Source: Serpula lacrymans var. lacrymans S7.9 (taxonomy: Eukaryota > Basidiomycota > Agaricomycetes > Boletales > Serpulaceae). From it: a stretch of 64,000 bases of DNA. Shown here in pieces: positions 11,201 through 22,456 of the stretch. Numbering within the stretch: position 1 is the first letter of the stretch; each line of letters begins with the position of its first letter. Under the pieces are notes generated by a model. It searched no databases. It was given only the letters and a program-made list of their open reading frames with translations, and was not told where the DNA came from. A program made the translations under genes and the position numbers. The stretch covers positions 2,314,907-2,378,906 of the forward strand of contig NW_006763296.1 of NCBI RefSeq assembly GCF_000218685.1. Direction: 5' to 3'.

Positions 11201-14200
11201 ATGATAACAGCTTCTTGGATGCATCGTTTGGCCAGTAAAAAGGTGCTTTTTGCTGTTGCATTTGTGGCCATTCTTATTCCGGCCACTTTCCATGCAATAT
11301 CCTCCCCCGCCGTGTTCATACTTGTTTTACCACTCACTCTGGTCCTTGCTGCGGTTGCGTATTTGCCATCGACTGTCTTTCTAGGCTACAAGCTCGATGC
11401 GCGACGGAAGATCCAAGGGAATGTCCTCTCTCGTGCTTCTCGACCTTTCTCATTTTGCACGCCGGCTGCATGGCAAGCCGTCCTAACACGCTCAGAATGG
11501 TCCCAGAATTTGCCGCAGTCCTTACCCTCTGTGTACCCAGCAATGCCAACCGCATCTTCTGCTCTTAACGATATCATGATCTTCATTGTACGCGACTTTG
11601 TACTGGCATGGTACAAGGACCTCTCGTCCTCCCCATCTTTCCCCACAGCCGTTTCATCTGTACTCCACGACTCTGTGGAACGTTTGGTCCATCAAATAAC
11701 TGTCGTGGATCCTTCCGCTCTTCTCGTCATGCGCATATTACCCATGGTCACTGCTCACATCGAGCAGTTTCGCCAGGCCGAGATAGCTCTTCTTGAGACT
11801 GGCTTAGGACGACGCCTACGGCAATCAGAGGAGGTAGATATGCTACTAGCTAGCAAGTACGCAACAATCGCTGGAGGAAAGCTGCATCCAGCTGTGGAAA
11901 ATCTCTCGTCTACTTTCACGCGGCAAAGTGAAGAGATGCATCTGAGAGAAACGATCGACAAAGCTCTTTCTAGCCTTCTTCCTGAGAGAGAATGTCAAAG
12001 CAAGGCGGTCAGGGTAGTAGTAAGGGAAATTTTAGCATGTGCAGTCTTTTACCCGATCATGGACATCATCTCAGAGCCCGATTTTTGGAATCGTATCATA
12101 GACCAAGTGGTACGCATGGACATTTGGTCATTCGACCCCCTTTCTTACCCATTTTTCCAGGCAGGTGCTGCTATACATCAACAGTAAGATTATTGTTTTG
12201 AAAAATCATTGTTCACTGTTTAATATACATAAGCAGAAGGCTTATATCCCGAGTTCGAAACGTCTTAGAAGCCCAATCACCATCTCGCCATAGCCGTCAC
12301 TCCTCGTTTACCGATCCTCTTACAGATTCCGATGTTGTCAACACTGTCCACCAAGTCGAGAAGATTGCTAATAATATTGATAATTGTTTATCACTACCGG
12401 ACGCTCAAAGGCTGAAGGATGATATTGTGGAAGAAATTAGCAAAACAAGATTACTCTTAGGTAAAATTTAATGTTTTTTACTGCACATTGGCTTGATTAG
12501 TATGGTTCACAGTCAGCCCCAACAAGAAAGAACTGGATCATGGTAAAAATACCGAGGATATTATATTTTTCCTGGATCGACTTCACGCTGCAAGGCGGAA
12601 GGTAGAGAAGCGAATATCTGTGCTAGGTAGCGACGGATACTCGGTGAGATTCACTCCTATTTCGTGATAATTCAGAACTCACTGTTTTACACAGATGTCA
12701 CCCGACTCTTATGACGCTGGAATTAGGACTCGGTTGACGCTTCGCGAAGTGCTGAAAACCCCTAATCTTGTACCCTTCTTCATGGAATTCATGGAATCTC
12801 GCCACCGTTCTGTACTCGTCCAGTTCTGGCTCACCGTCGAAAGCTTCAGGCACCCACTTGAGCCTACAGACTCAACCTCGGAGGCTGATGATTATTTTAT
12901 CCAAAATTCATCAAGCCCATATGTTCTCAAGGACGATATTTCCATGATCAAAAACCTTTATTTTTCCACTTCAGAGCTTCATCCTTCTTTATCCATCATA
13001 TCGAAGGAATATGTTGATACTGTCCGTTCATCTGCGAGCGGCACACTTCCACTTTCCCCCACAACGGAGAGGAAGGTACATCGAAGTATCATATCAGCTC
13101 AGAGGCAAGTCGAGCAAGAGATGGAACATGACTATGACGAGTTTGCAAGATCAGACCTGGTTCAGGATATCGAATTTTCCAATCTGGAAACATCTCGGCC
13201 GTCATCGTTCAAGTTGACATCAGAAGGGCTATCCATGCCATCCTCGTCAGCCAAAGCCCCTCCTTCCGTGCTCCTAGATTCCAGTTCTACATCAAAGTCA
13301 TTGCTCCAAGATTTCGAGGTTTCGCGCCAAGGTATGCCAAGGGCAGCATCAGCTTCCCTTACCTCACCGACCACTCCGAGCCCCAACATAAACTCTCTTT
13401 TCTCCCCTGCTTCTGATTCATCGTCCGAGAATTCGCGCCCCCCTCTGTTTGATGGCTCTGACGAAATATACTCAAATACTGATGAGTCACGAAGAATCGA
13501 AACTATTCGAGCCGCTGTGACAGATATTATAGCTACGGACCAGCAACAAGCTCAATGGTCGCACGCTAGGGCCGGGAGCAGTTCAAAATCCTTGGACGCC
13601 TCTCCGCGTTCGCGTATTATAGGAACACAGCGGAAGGGAATGTTTGATGACGACGACGATAACGATAATGATGACGCTGACGATGACAATGAAGAGATAC
13701 CTAGCGACGAAGGGGGTAGTCACAACAAACATGAAAGGGGTTCCAATGCTGAACAACGATCTTTTCAACTCGCTGGTCCGGGAGATTTGCAGCTTTCGTA
13801 TGAAATAGCTCGACTTGAAGATAAAACAGCGCGTTTAGAAGCTCAGGATGCGATGCTAAACACCTTAATCAAGAAAGCAGAACTCACAGGCGATATTCGG
13901 GAACTTAAACTGCTTCAAAAATCCAAGTCTTCTCTCAGTCGAGACCTTAGAGAACTTCGATTCCAAAAGACACAGTATGAGCAACAGGAATCGGCAAACC
14001 GTCTTATCTCGAATCGCACCGGTATAATGATTGTTAACTCCACCGTAGGTGAAGAAGGGGGCAAATCTGTTGTTCGTTACCTAGTCGAAGTCCAACAACG
14101 AGCCTTGGACGGTACCTTTGCATCTGGCTGGGTTGTGGCTCGACGATACAATGAATTCCTAAGTATGCACAATAAACTCCGGGACCGATATCCAGCAATA

Positions 14201-15348
14201 AGAAATCTGGACTTTCCTGGGAAACGGCTGGTCACTACACTTTCTGGCACTTTTGTAGATGCCAGAAGACAGGCTCTGGAGAAGTACATGCAGGTGCTGA
14301 CTCTTTCTTTTTGTACTCGTCATTTTTCTGACTTTCGCAGAATCTGATCGCCATTCCCGAAGTCTGCGAAGGGGATGAGCTTCGCGCTTTCCTATCCCGG
14401 GAGTCGCCTTTCATGGCATCAGGACTTCAAGGAAATAGGACATCAGGGCCATCATCCATGTCAAGGACGAGTCTTGTGCGTACGGTTTATCGTTCCGTTA
14501 CAGAGAGCATAGACGACATGTTCTTTGGTACCTCTATGCTGGACGTAATGGTCCAGCGCCTGACCAAACAGGTGGCAGAGGTTGTTGGGATCATTGGTTC
14601 TGCGGTCAACGACGAAGACTTCGTCGCGCAAACTTTGAAGGGATTTGGGAAGACCAATTCAGCGGCCACGTTCATGCATATGCCTGGGGACCTGAAGCCT
14701 TTAGAGGGCGAAACGAGTACCTCGACATTTTCGGCGCCAATTTGTGACTTAATCCTGACAGTCTTCGACTTGAATAAGAAGAACAATTGGCTTCGTCGCC
14801 AAGCCATTGTCATTATATTGCAGCAGGTGCTTGGTGATACCATTGAACGGTGCGTAGCTCTGTCTTTTGAAGGCCGTCTATTATAACGTTGCTCAATATG
14901 GCTCTTCAGTAAATTACGAGATGTTGTGAAGTCCTTGCTAGAGGAAAGTCATGTTATGGTGGTTATAAACTTCCTTCGGGATACTATCTGGCCTGGAGGA
15001 CAATTAAAACCTTCTGGGCAACCTCGCACTGCTGAAGAAAAGCTCCGCAGTCGCGATGAAGCTAATCGCAAATTATCTGCCCTTGTTCCCGGTATGTTTA
15101 TGCGATAAAAGCACATTCCGAATACTGATTGTGTGGTTGCAGACCTTGCAGCGAATATGATAGGTCGCTCCAATGTTCGTGGCGGGGCAAGTCTCGTTTT
15201 TGCTGCACTTCAAAACCGCCGACTGAATCAACACCTTGCATACACAATCGTGGATGAGGTATGACCAAATTTGCATGTGGCTGGTGTCATTTTAAATATC
15301 CTTGGTTGTCAGATCATGGCTTCAATGTTTCCAGCCGAACCATCGTGA
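11201..15348 (+). CDS. MDM1: Mdm1/SNX13-like sorting nexin (TM-PXA-RGS-PX-Nexin_C)
   Basis: An ER-anchored sorting nexin of the Mdm1/SNX13 family, which tethers ER to the vacuole or lipid droplets and binds phosphoinositides. Order of parts: two N-terminal membrane segments (VLFAVAFVAILIPATF and VFILVLPLTLVLAAVAYLP), a PXA domain in the first exon, a linker exon (RVRNVLEAQ, then HQVEKIANNID), an RGS domain beginning TLREVLKTPNLVPFFMEFME (exon from 12695), a disordered acidic stretch (DDDDDNDNDDADDDNEE), a coiled coil (LEDKTARLEAQDAMLNTLI), a PX domain with RRYNEFLSMHNKLRDRYP, and a C-terminal Nexin_C domain (DLILTVFDLNKKNNWLRRQA, then FLRDTIWPGGQL). The last exon encodes IMASMFPAEPS and the TGA at 15346-15348. 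Seven introns. The start at 11201 precedes the membrane segments; an ATG at 11219 is an alternative. Full family length, apparently intact. Confidence 0.92.
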
Positions 15349-16255
15349 AATTACGCTTTCAACCTCTGAGTCACCACGACAGTATATCAACGAGTAACGC
15401 TCCGCTCTAAATTCAATGTGATCTTTGAATGTCGCTCTCAGGCAAAGGATGTCGGTAATACTAGATATGATTCGAATGATTCTAGTTTACGAGAAGTGAG
15501 ATAAGTGGCTTGTATTAAGTTTGTGGGCGAAAGTCATCTTTCCTACATCAACGAACGGGTATCGACGGGGTTGGTAAATGGAGATGATGAGCTATGAGGA
15601 TGGGAGGGGAATGGTTTGGTGAGTGATAGATGTGATCGGTGTCTGTATCATCATCTCTTGATGATGGTGTTCATAGCAGTGTTCAAAAATTAACTGCTCT
15701 CGTTCACTGCAAGAGCTTCCGCATTGCAGTGGGTGGTGGTGGGGAAAGTATCCCCCATGTCAGACCAAATCACCGATATGACAATCGATAGTCTGAGTAA
15801 TGACTATAGGTAGAAAACTAACGGACGATAGAAACATATACGCATTATGTACACCCCAGCATTCCCCAACCTCCTCTCTGCTATCTCCCTCCACTGCCCA
15901 TGCGCAAGTTCAACATTTTCTCATCCCCCCATCCCAACCTCAGCACACCCCCTCAGATACCCTCTTACATCGTTCAATGCACGCCCTTTAGGTCCGAGTG
16001 TGATATAGGGATTACAAATTCGTTCACCCACTAGGCTGCAATGATGGGCGACCATGCTGTGAGATGTTCTTTGAAAAGTTGAGGCCATGTGATGGCCAGG
16101 TTGGGCGTATTCTCCTGAACGGAGTAGAGGCAATTCAGCAGTGGAATAGGAGATTTTGTAAAAGAAGACCACAAGCAATGATTAGTTTGAAACGGAGCAG
16201 TAGCGGTAAGAATTTAAAATATTGTCCTCACGACTATCGATTCCCTAAATAAGTC
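15349..16255. other. Intergenic, nothing recognised
   Basis: Downstream of the sorting nexin. It includes a C-rich tract near 15850-15980 but no supportable gene. Confidence 0.45.
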
Positions 16256-16642
16256 TCAAATAACTTTACAGGCAGAAAGTAAACTCACATCGACACCTGC
16301 AAACTCCCAATTCAGGACTGATTTGATATTTCCTTCTTCGTCTGCAAATATGGTTACCAGAGTGAACTGAAGGCTCTTTACTGTCGACCTTATTGGAGGC
16401 GCATTTGGAAGGATGACCCGTCTATCATTTCTCAGTTTTCTGTCAAGATACTCCAAGCCTCGTTGCACCATAGCAGTTACGAATGATAAGTTTTGAACCT
16501 GAAACAGGGTAGACATTTCCACAGTTTCTTCTTTGCACTGGGAAGGCTTCGCTGCCATTCCGTTTATATTTTGCCCGTTGGCCAAATTCCTGAGGCCCGA
16601 AACCCATAGCGGCGCAGTCAGTTTCCTTTCCCCAGACTTCAT
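16256..16642 (-). pseudogene. Remnant of an APH-like kinase fold protein
   Basis: A 128-codon frame whose end reads IFADEEGNIKSVLNWEFAGV, resembling the segment after the catalytic loop in aminoglycoside-phosphotransferase-like proteins common in agaricomycetes (DEEGNI..x..DWEFAG). The expected catalytic HxDxxxxN loop should lie just before it, but the sequence jumps from SLQFTLV to TIFADEEG, and the aspartate of the DW motif is Asn. I see no convincing flanking exons. It is therefore best read as a decayed fragment. Function cannot be assigned. Confidence 0.35.
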
Positions 16643-18709
16643 TCGCTTCCTAAAGCAGATATGTTATCACAGTTGTTTTTGAACGTAAAATAGCCAACCC
16701 ATCAAATCAGAAACCGGATGTAGTAGATGCTGCAAGCCTGGTACTTATACAATCCATTTCTCTTTCTGGAGGCTCACTGATCCAGATTTGTCTGTAAACC
16801 TACATTATTTGTGCTTCTTCGCAACCCCAAACAGTGCAACAAAGATCAAAGTTAGTACAATGTAAGTTGCTTTATCTTTATTTACCGGCCTTACTATCTT
16901 CATACTGTCACTCACATCAATTGCTATCAGTTTCCCTATCAAAGCATTGGATCAGAGCATTGATGTCGCTGCTGGAGGCTCCGTTGGTTCCATTATAGCG
17001 CGTAGCGGTTACATCTCGACTGCAGCTCATTGACAGCTAAAGAGGATACAGCATGTTGTGATAATATCAGGGGTGCTCAGCCTTCGTTGGAGAGCATCTA
17101 GATTCCCATATCAATCATTTTATTTCCACACACTACCATCATTCGTGCATGGTTCTGCATAGATTCGTATGTGTGGCGGCCGGGGACTGTGCCAGAAAGC
17201 TCCTATTATGAGCTCGAGGGAGGTGACGTGTTTAGAGAATAGTCACACCAGTGCAGCGAGTCCGAGTCTAACCTCAGGATCAGGAATGGGAGGTTGTCGC
17301 TTACTTGAAAATTTATATGGAACCACAATTCAAAGCCAACATCATTTATGTTCAAATTATATACACTCTTCCTAAACTAATCACTTGAACAATATTCATA
17401 CTAATGACCTTTTTTATATGCCTAACACAAACGTACTTGAACTTGTTTTTAAAACAACGGCACCAAACCCAGCGACTACCAAGACGCCATTCAAAGATTA
17501 TTATCAGGCGCATTTGCAGACAGTCAGACCAACGACCAGCAGACCTTCTGTTAAACGCAGGTTACATCATAAGATAGATGTTTGGGGATAGGAAGATGCG
17601 ACCCTGCAGGACGGAGTGGACACCTGTCAATCAGACTGGTACATTAGTGGGAGCTACATTGAACTACGGTGGCGCAATGCATGTTACCTTTAGCTTACAG
17701 GTACAAATCGCATTTCTTGAGACCCTGAACAGGGTGAGCTATTTAGTTATTTAGTGGATTCATTCTAATAAACTATCATACAAGGGAATGGAAGTGATTA
17801 AGCTCTGACACAAAAAGTTACCAGAAAGGCATGACTGGCTTACTCAATAAACATTCCGATTTCAGAGAAGTTGGTATACTGTAAATCCAGATAATGCCGC
17901 CCTAGTGATTCCGTGTCGAGCGAGAAATAAGGGGACTATATACGACAGAGGACGAGCCCTCAACGCTTTTGTTAGATTGCAAATGTTTTGAATGGTCAGA
18001 CGATTCAACGTCCGTGTCCAAGCACAGCATCGTGAATTCAAGTTAGCATTGATATCTGGAGATTGAATTGCTGTGTCGGAAATGACTTTGCGCGCATCAA
18101 TGACGTTAGTTTTGATTGAGAATGCTAGTTTGTATTTAGTGTTTACTAGTCTGTATGAAGCATTTGTTCGGAACATACCTTGCTTTCGTTGCTACTAGTA
18201 ATTCGCATGTCTACTCTTTGAGTGCGACCTTCGAGCACGTTACATCTTACTAACGTAATGGTAAATGGAGGGATGAATATCACACTTCTAAATGCGGGCT
18301 CATTGATCACCGTCGTATAATGCCCGTGGACCAGGAGCTGTGGTCACGCTGTGATAGATGGATGTCTGTATACACGTGTATAAACTGGTTGTCTCCTTGA
18401 TAAAGGCTCAGTACGTCGCGACGACTGATAGTACGTACGGCAAATGTCTTGGCCAGAATACTCAATGGTTGGAAGCCGAGTAGAGGTGAGATGCAAACGG
18501 AAACCTGAATGTCATGGGATGGATTAAACACCTGATGGGCGCGTTAATGCTGTCAAAAGAAATTAAAACAAAACTGCGGATGCTCCATAGCATAGGTTTG
18601 CGTCGGTTCAAATGTGATGCTAGTGGAGTGGGGTCGTGACTTGGCAAAGGAATCTCGTTAGTGGTTTGAATGACTGCCACTGGAGTATATTGGATTAGAC
18701 AGAATTTTG
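16643..18709. other. Gene-poor stretch
   Basis: About 2 kb with only short frames on both strands, none with a recognisable domain, signal peptide or exon structure. No repeat seen. Confidence 0.4.
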
Positions 18710-18717
18710 TATAAATA
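18710..18717 (+). promoter_or_regulatory. TATA box of the secreted cysteine-rich protein gene
   Basis: TATAAATA, 113 bases before the ATG at 18830. Typical spacing for a strongly expressed fungal gene. Confidence 0.5.
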
Positions 18718-18829
18718 CCTTCGTTAATCGACAAAGAGAAATATCAAACAAATCCTGAGCTACAAAAGTGAGAAACATCCCCCTGCGAGAAAGAAGATTA
18801 CTTACGTCAACTTTATTTAGCAATCCGAC

Positions 18830-19237
18830 ATGTTCCAATTCAACCTCCTTTTCGTCGCTGTCGCCATCTTACAAGCAACGTCCACGCTTGCAGTTTGCTC
18901 GTCGCCCGACAACACTCCCGCGGTTTGTCAAACGTCGCAAGCCAGTCCTAAAGTCAGCGACTGCCAGGCTGCTATTGAAAAACTCTCGGGACCTTGCCAC
19001 CAATCCAACAATGTCGGCTCGTACTGCACCTCGTTGGTCACAGTAGGTACTTGCAAAATAGATGTGTGCGGATATCCTGGTGCAGAACTCTACTCCGGAG
19101 TAAACTGTGGGGGGTATCTTCAGACCATCCTGAACAGTTGCCAGTCTGGGGGACTGGTCGGAGGTTATCTTCAACCGGAGAAGTGTAACATTCAGTACAA
19201 CGACCAACCCTACAAGTTGCAGTTTTCGCACTCTTGA
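18830..19237 (+). CDS. Small secreted cysteine-rich protein
   Basis: A 135-residue intronless protein. Residues 1 to about 21 form a clear signal peptide (MFQFNLLFVAVAILQATSTLA, cleaved before VCSS). The remaining roughly 114 residues contain ten cysteines, in the contexts VCSS, AVCQ, SDCQ, GPCH, SYCT, GTCK, DVCG, VNCG, NSCQ and EKCN, consistent with up to five disulfides and an extracellular location. Two GGYLQ words recur near the C-terminus. The VSDCQAAIEKL and GTCK spacing loosely recalls Ecp2/Hce2-like extracellular proteins, but I cannot establish that family from sequence alone, and I give no functional claim. A TATA box lies upstream at 18710. Downstream, 19238-19729 holds no gene. 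Confidence 0.8.
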   Translation: MFQFNLLFVAVAILQATSTLAVCSSPDNTPAVCQTSQASPKVSDCQAAIEKLSGPCHQSNNVGSYCTSLVTVGTCKIDVCGYPGAELYSGVNCGGYLQTILNSCQSGGLVGGYLQPEKCNIQYNDQPYKLQFSHS

Positions 19238-19729
19238 TTCAGGTAGGCCGCTGGCTTCATGCTATTTCACCTATTCTAAATTTCGACATGTTGGCACAGT
19301 GTTCGAGGCGATAGTAGGATTTCTAGTGCAAAGAGAGAAATAGGTACTGCGAGTTGTCTTCAGCACCAAGGGTTAAAGAGTTGCTAATCTGTACAAAAAG
19401 TTAGCCAGCGTTGTCACTATGCAATAATGTCACTGCTAAGAATAGTTGTGTGTAAAAAGGCACCTTTGGGTACTCAATGTGCGCTGAGTGAAATGTCATG
19501 ACCTTCCTGGCGTTATTGGGATGAGTATGCGCTGTAAGCGCTTTTTTATTGTGCTAGTGGTGCTTGTGGAGCAATGTTGCCGATCTGTGACCTTATATCT
19601 TTGAACTCCTCACCAACGAGAGCTAAATCTAGCTGCAAAAGTAAAGATGCCACCTCACAATGCACATTGCCTGAGAATTACATGTTAACGTTATGATGGC
19701 GTACATACCAGAAATAATATTCAAGATCT
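19238..19729. other. Intergenic
   Basis: The 3' flanks of two convergent genes (secreted protein and amidase). Nothing further recognised. Confidence 0.5.
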
Positions 19730-22122
19730 TCACCGGGCCCTCCAGCTACCAGGTCCAAAATCTCTAGGACCCAGAGCAGCATCAACAACATGCATCATCG
19801 CAATGACCTTCTCGTCCTCCCATCTCTTTCCTACAATCTGTACACCTACGGGAATCCCTTTCATAGCTCCTGGATTGTATATCGCTTCGGTGCCTTTGTA
19901 CATCCTGGACTCGAGGATTGGCGAGCCTCCCCCAGCACCAGGGGTCCACTCCTCTGTTAACCCATCTTTGGCAGGGTCTACTCTTGTAACCGGAATAGTA
20001 CCCACAGGGCTATCGACAATGTTGTACAAAATTGTAGCACAAGCGATCGGTGATAGGTATGCACAACCACTAAAAATTTCATCAGCGAGACAGAATGATA
20101 TATAAAACTCCGAGATACATACCCGTGAGGTAGAGTTGGCAAAGCTTGCACAGGTGCTATAATGCCGTCGAAATTATACTCCTCCCAAATCTGGTCCAAG
20201 GCTTGTTAAGCAGCACACTACCGTTTTGGCGACGATTTACCTCGTTGTTCCAAGCAGCTATAAGTTTATTCCTTTTATCAGCCAACTCGATATATTCCCC
20301 GACCGTTTTCTTCCGAGCGAGTCGCAAAACGCTTGCAAACATGGAATCATTCAAGAAAGTTTCCGCAGCCCAGGATACGAAGTTTCGTACAAAACCTTTG
20401 AAAAAAATCAGTCACAACGGTGGTGTATGATTTTTAGGGTACTGACCAGGAAGTTTCGGTCCTATGGTCGATAGGAACATGCTGCTTTCCTGGATAGGAG
20501 ATCAGTTTACATGCAGATGTAATCTTTGATCAGGAAGAATCTACCAACCTTTGGATCAGGACCTAAATGGGACAATATCCTTTCATATCCATCAGCAGTC
20601 GCCAAACCTACAAATACCTTCATGACTTCAAGAGCTGTAAAATGGTTAATTAGAATGAAAGAGCGCAGATACGGACATGGGGCGTACGCAATGAAGTTCT
20701 GAACTCTATGCATTCGTGACCTTGTTTCCTCAATGCATCCACAGTTTCCAGCACAGCCCGCTTGTTTGCAGGGGATGCTCTGACTACCCCATCTGAAATA
20801 TATTTTTTCAGTCACCGCAGCCAGGAGTTACTGCGACACTAACCATATGTATAATATCCAAAACGCAGCTTGGTGGGTAACAACACTTCACGGTATGGCA
20901 GTGGAGCAGTTTGGTTGGAGGGGTCTTGCTGTCCGAAGATTGTCCGACAAAATAGCTCGCAGTCTTGCACAGAACTATATCGCGTAATAGATGTCAATTG
21001 GACTCGTCGGAACAAAACTGTAGACATTATATCCTACCGAGCCATAGGGCCAAAGCTCGTTCGAACTGCTTCATATCCTGGGTTGGGGCCTGAAGAAAAT
21101 GATGGGTAAATTCGAAAACGCGTCAGTAGTAATAGTCAACTGCTCGCCTACACATCCATATCCGCTGACGCGCTCATAGACAGGTTTGAAAGAATAGATC
21201 CCACAATATGACGCGGGTATACGGAGACTACCGCCAATATCTGAACCTATACCAAGAGCGGAGCCACCCAATGCCAATAATGCAGCCTCTGTGACAAAAT
21301 AAGAAATCACCATTGCGGATTCCGACTATAACTTACCTCCCCCAGAGCTACCTCCACAGGTATAATTATTGTTCCAAGGGTTAGTAGTGCAACCCCAAAG
21401 CGGATTACAGCATTCAAAAGCAAACATTGTCTGAGGGACGTTTGTTTTTACAATAATGATGGCACCGGCTGCACGAAACCGCGACACTAACTACGGGAAA
21501 ACCAGTTAGCGTGTCATTTGTACACGAAGCAGAAGACGAACAAATGCATCTTTTTCACGAGGTTTATTCGCCCACTGCGTAAATCCAATGGTTGAGTCGT
21601 ACCCAGTGATACTGTCTACAAAGTCATACAACTATCAAGGGGCTGTACGAATCAAAAGCCTGTGACATACATTGATCCTTGAAGCTGACTGGAACACCGT
21701 GTAGTGGGCCGCGTAATAGCCCCGTTGTTGCAAACTCCTTGTCTATTGCCCAAGCTTCTTTCCTGGCTTCTTCAAATAGCACTGGCGAACGAAAATTGGT
21801 TTATCTTGCCACACACACTGAATGTTTACTCACCCTCCGTAAGACAGTTAGTTGCTGCTTGCGCAACCGCTGCACGTGCGATATACGCCTCCAATACTTT
21901 GGATGCAGTCCACTCGCCCTTTGCAATGCGATCAACTATGTCAGTGGCTAGACGTCCACAATTGCTCAATCAACGCATTGAATCCCAGCAACAATTGTAT
22001 AACATACCATTCGCATTCAAGTATAAGTCATGTTGCTCTGACACGTACGGACTTGCGGAAGACAACGCTTTCTCCCGCAACGCTCTCTTGGACGTTATAA
22101 CGTGTTGGTTACGATTGCCCAT
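19730..22122 (-). CDS. Amidase (acetamidase/general amidase, amidase signature family)
   Basis: Hydrolyses carboxylic amides to acid and ammonia; the closest architecture is fungal amdS-type acetamidase, though the substrate cannot be read from sequence. The spliced protein of roughly 550 residues starts [15 protein letters not shown] and carries the Ser-cisSer-Lys triad: Lys in VSFKDQ, the cis-Ser in [10 protein letters not shown], and the nucleophile in [16 protein letters not shown]. The C-terminal part is typical: [53 protein letters not shown] and [14 protein letters not shown], ending at TGA 19730. About nine short introns, including one directly after GGSSGG. I see no frameshift. It belongs with formamidase and DUR3 in the amide and urea nitrogen theme of this window. 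Confidence 0.9.
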
Positions 22123-22456
22123 GTCAAACGAGCGATATATGTCCAAAGTCGACGGTTTTATTGGAAAAGGGAAAGTATATGAGTGTCAGTATTGCTGGAG
22201 TGTCGTGCCACATTCGAATTCTGCTAATGCGATTATAGCTCGGCTTCTATTATACCGCAGCGCCGGACATCATCTCTATTACCGTTCTTGAAGTGCTGCC
22301 ATCAAAGCCGTTCGTACTTAAAAGGGTCAAACGATATCCAGATTGCTCTACATTTGATTGGCTTGCCACCATCTGATCAATACACAGCGATTCTGAAAGA
22401 CCATCAAACAAATAGCACATGTTATTTTCACGTTTGACCCCTCGAATCTCCCAGCA
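22123..22456. other. Intergenic between LRR gene and amidase
   Basis: 334 bases holding the amidase promoter. No GATAAG site was found here, unlike upstream of DUR3. Confidence 0.4.

Noticed and set aside
18830..19237. Assignment of the secreted protein to the Ecp2/Hce2 effector family
   Set aside because: Only loose spacing similarity; not enough to name a family or activity.
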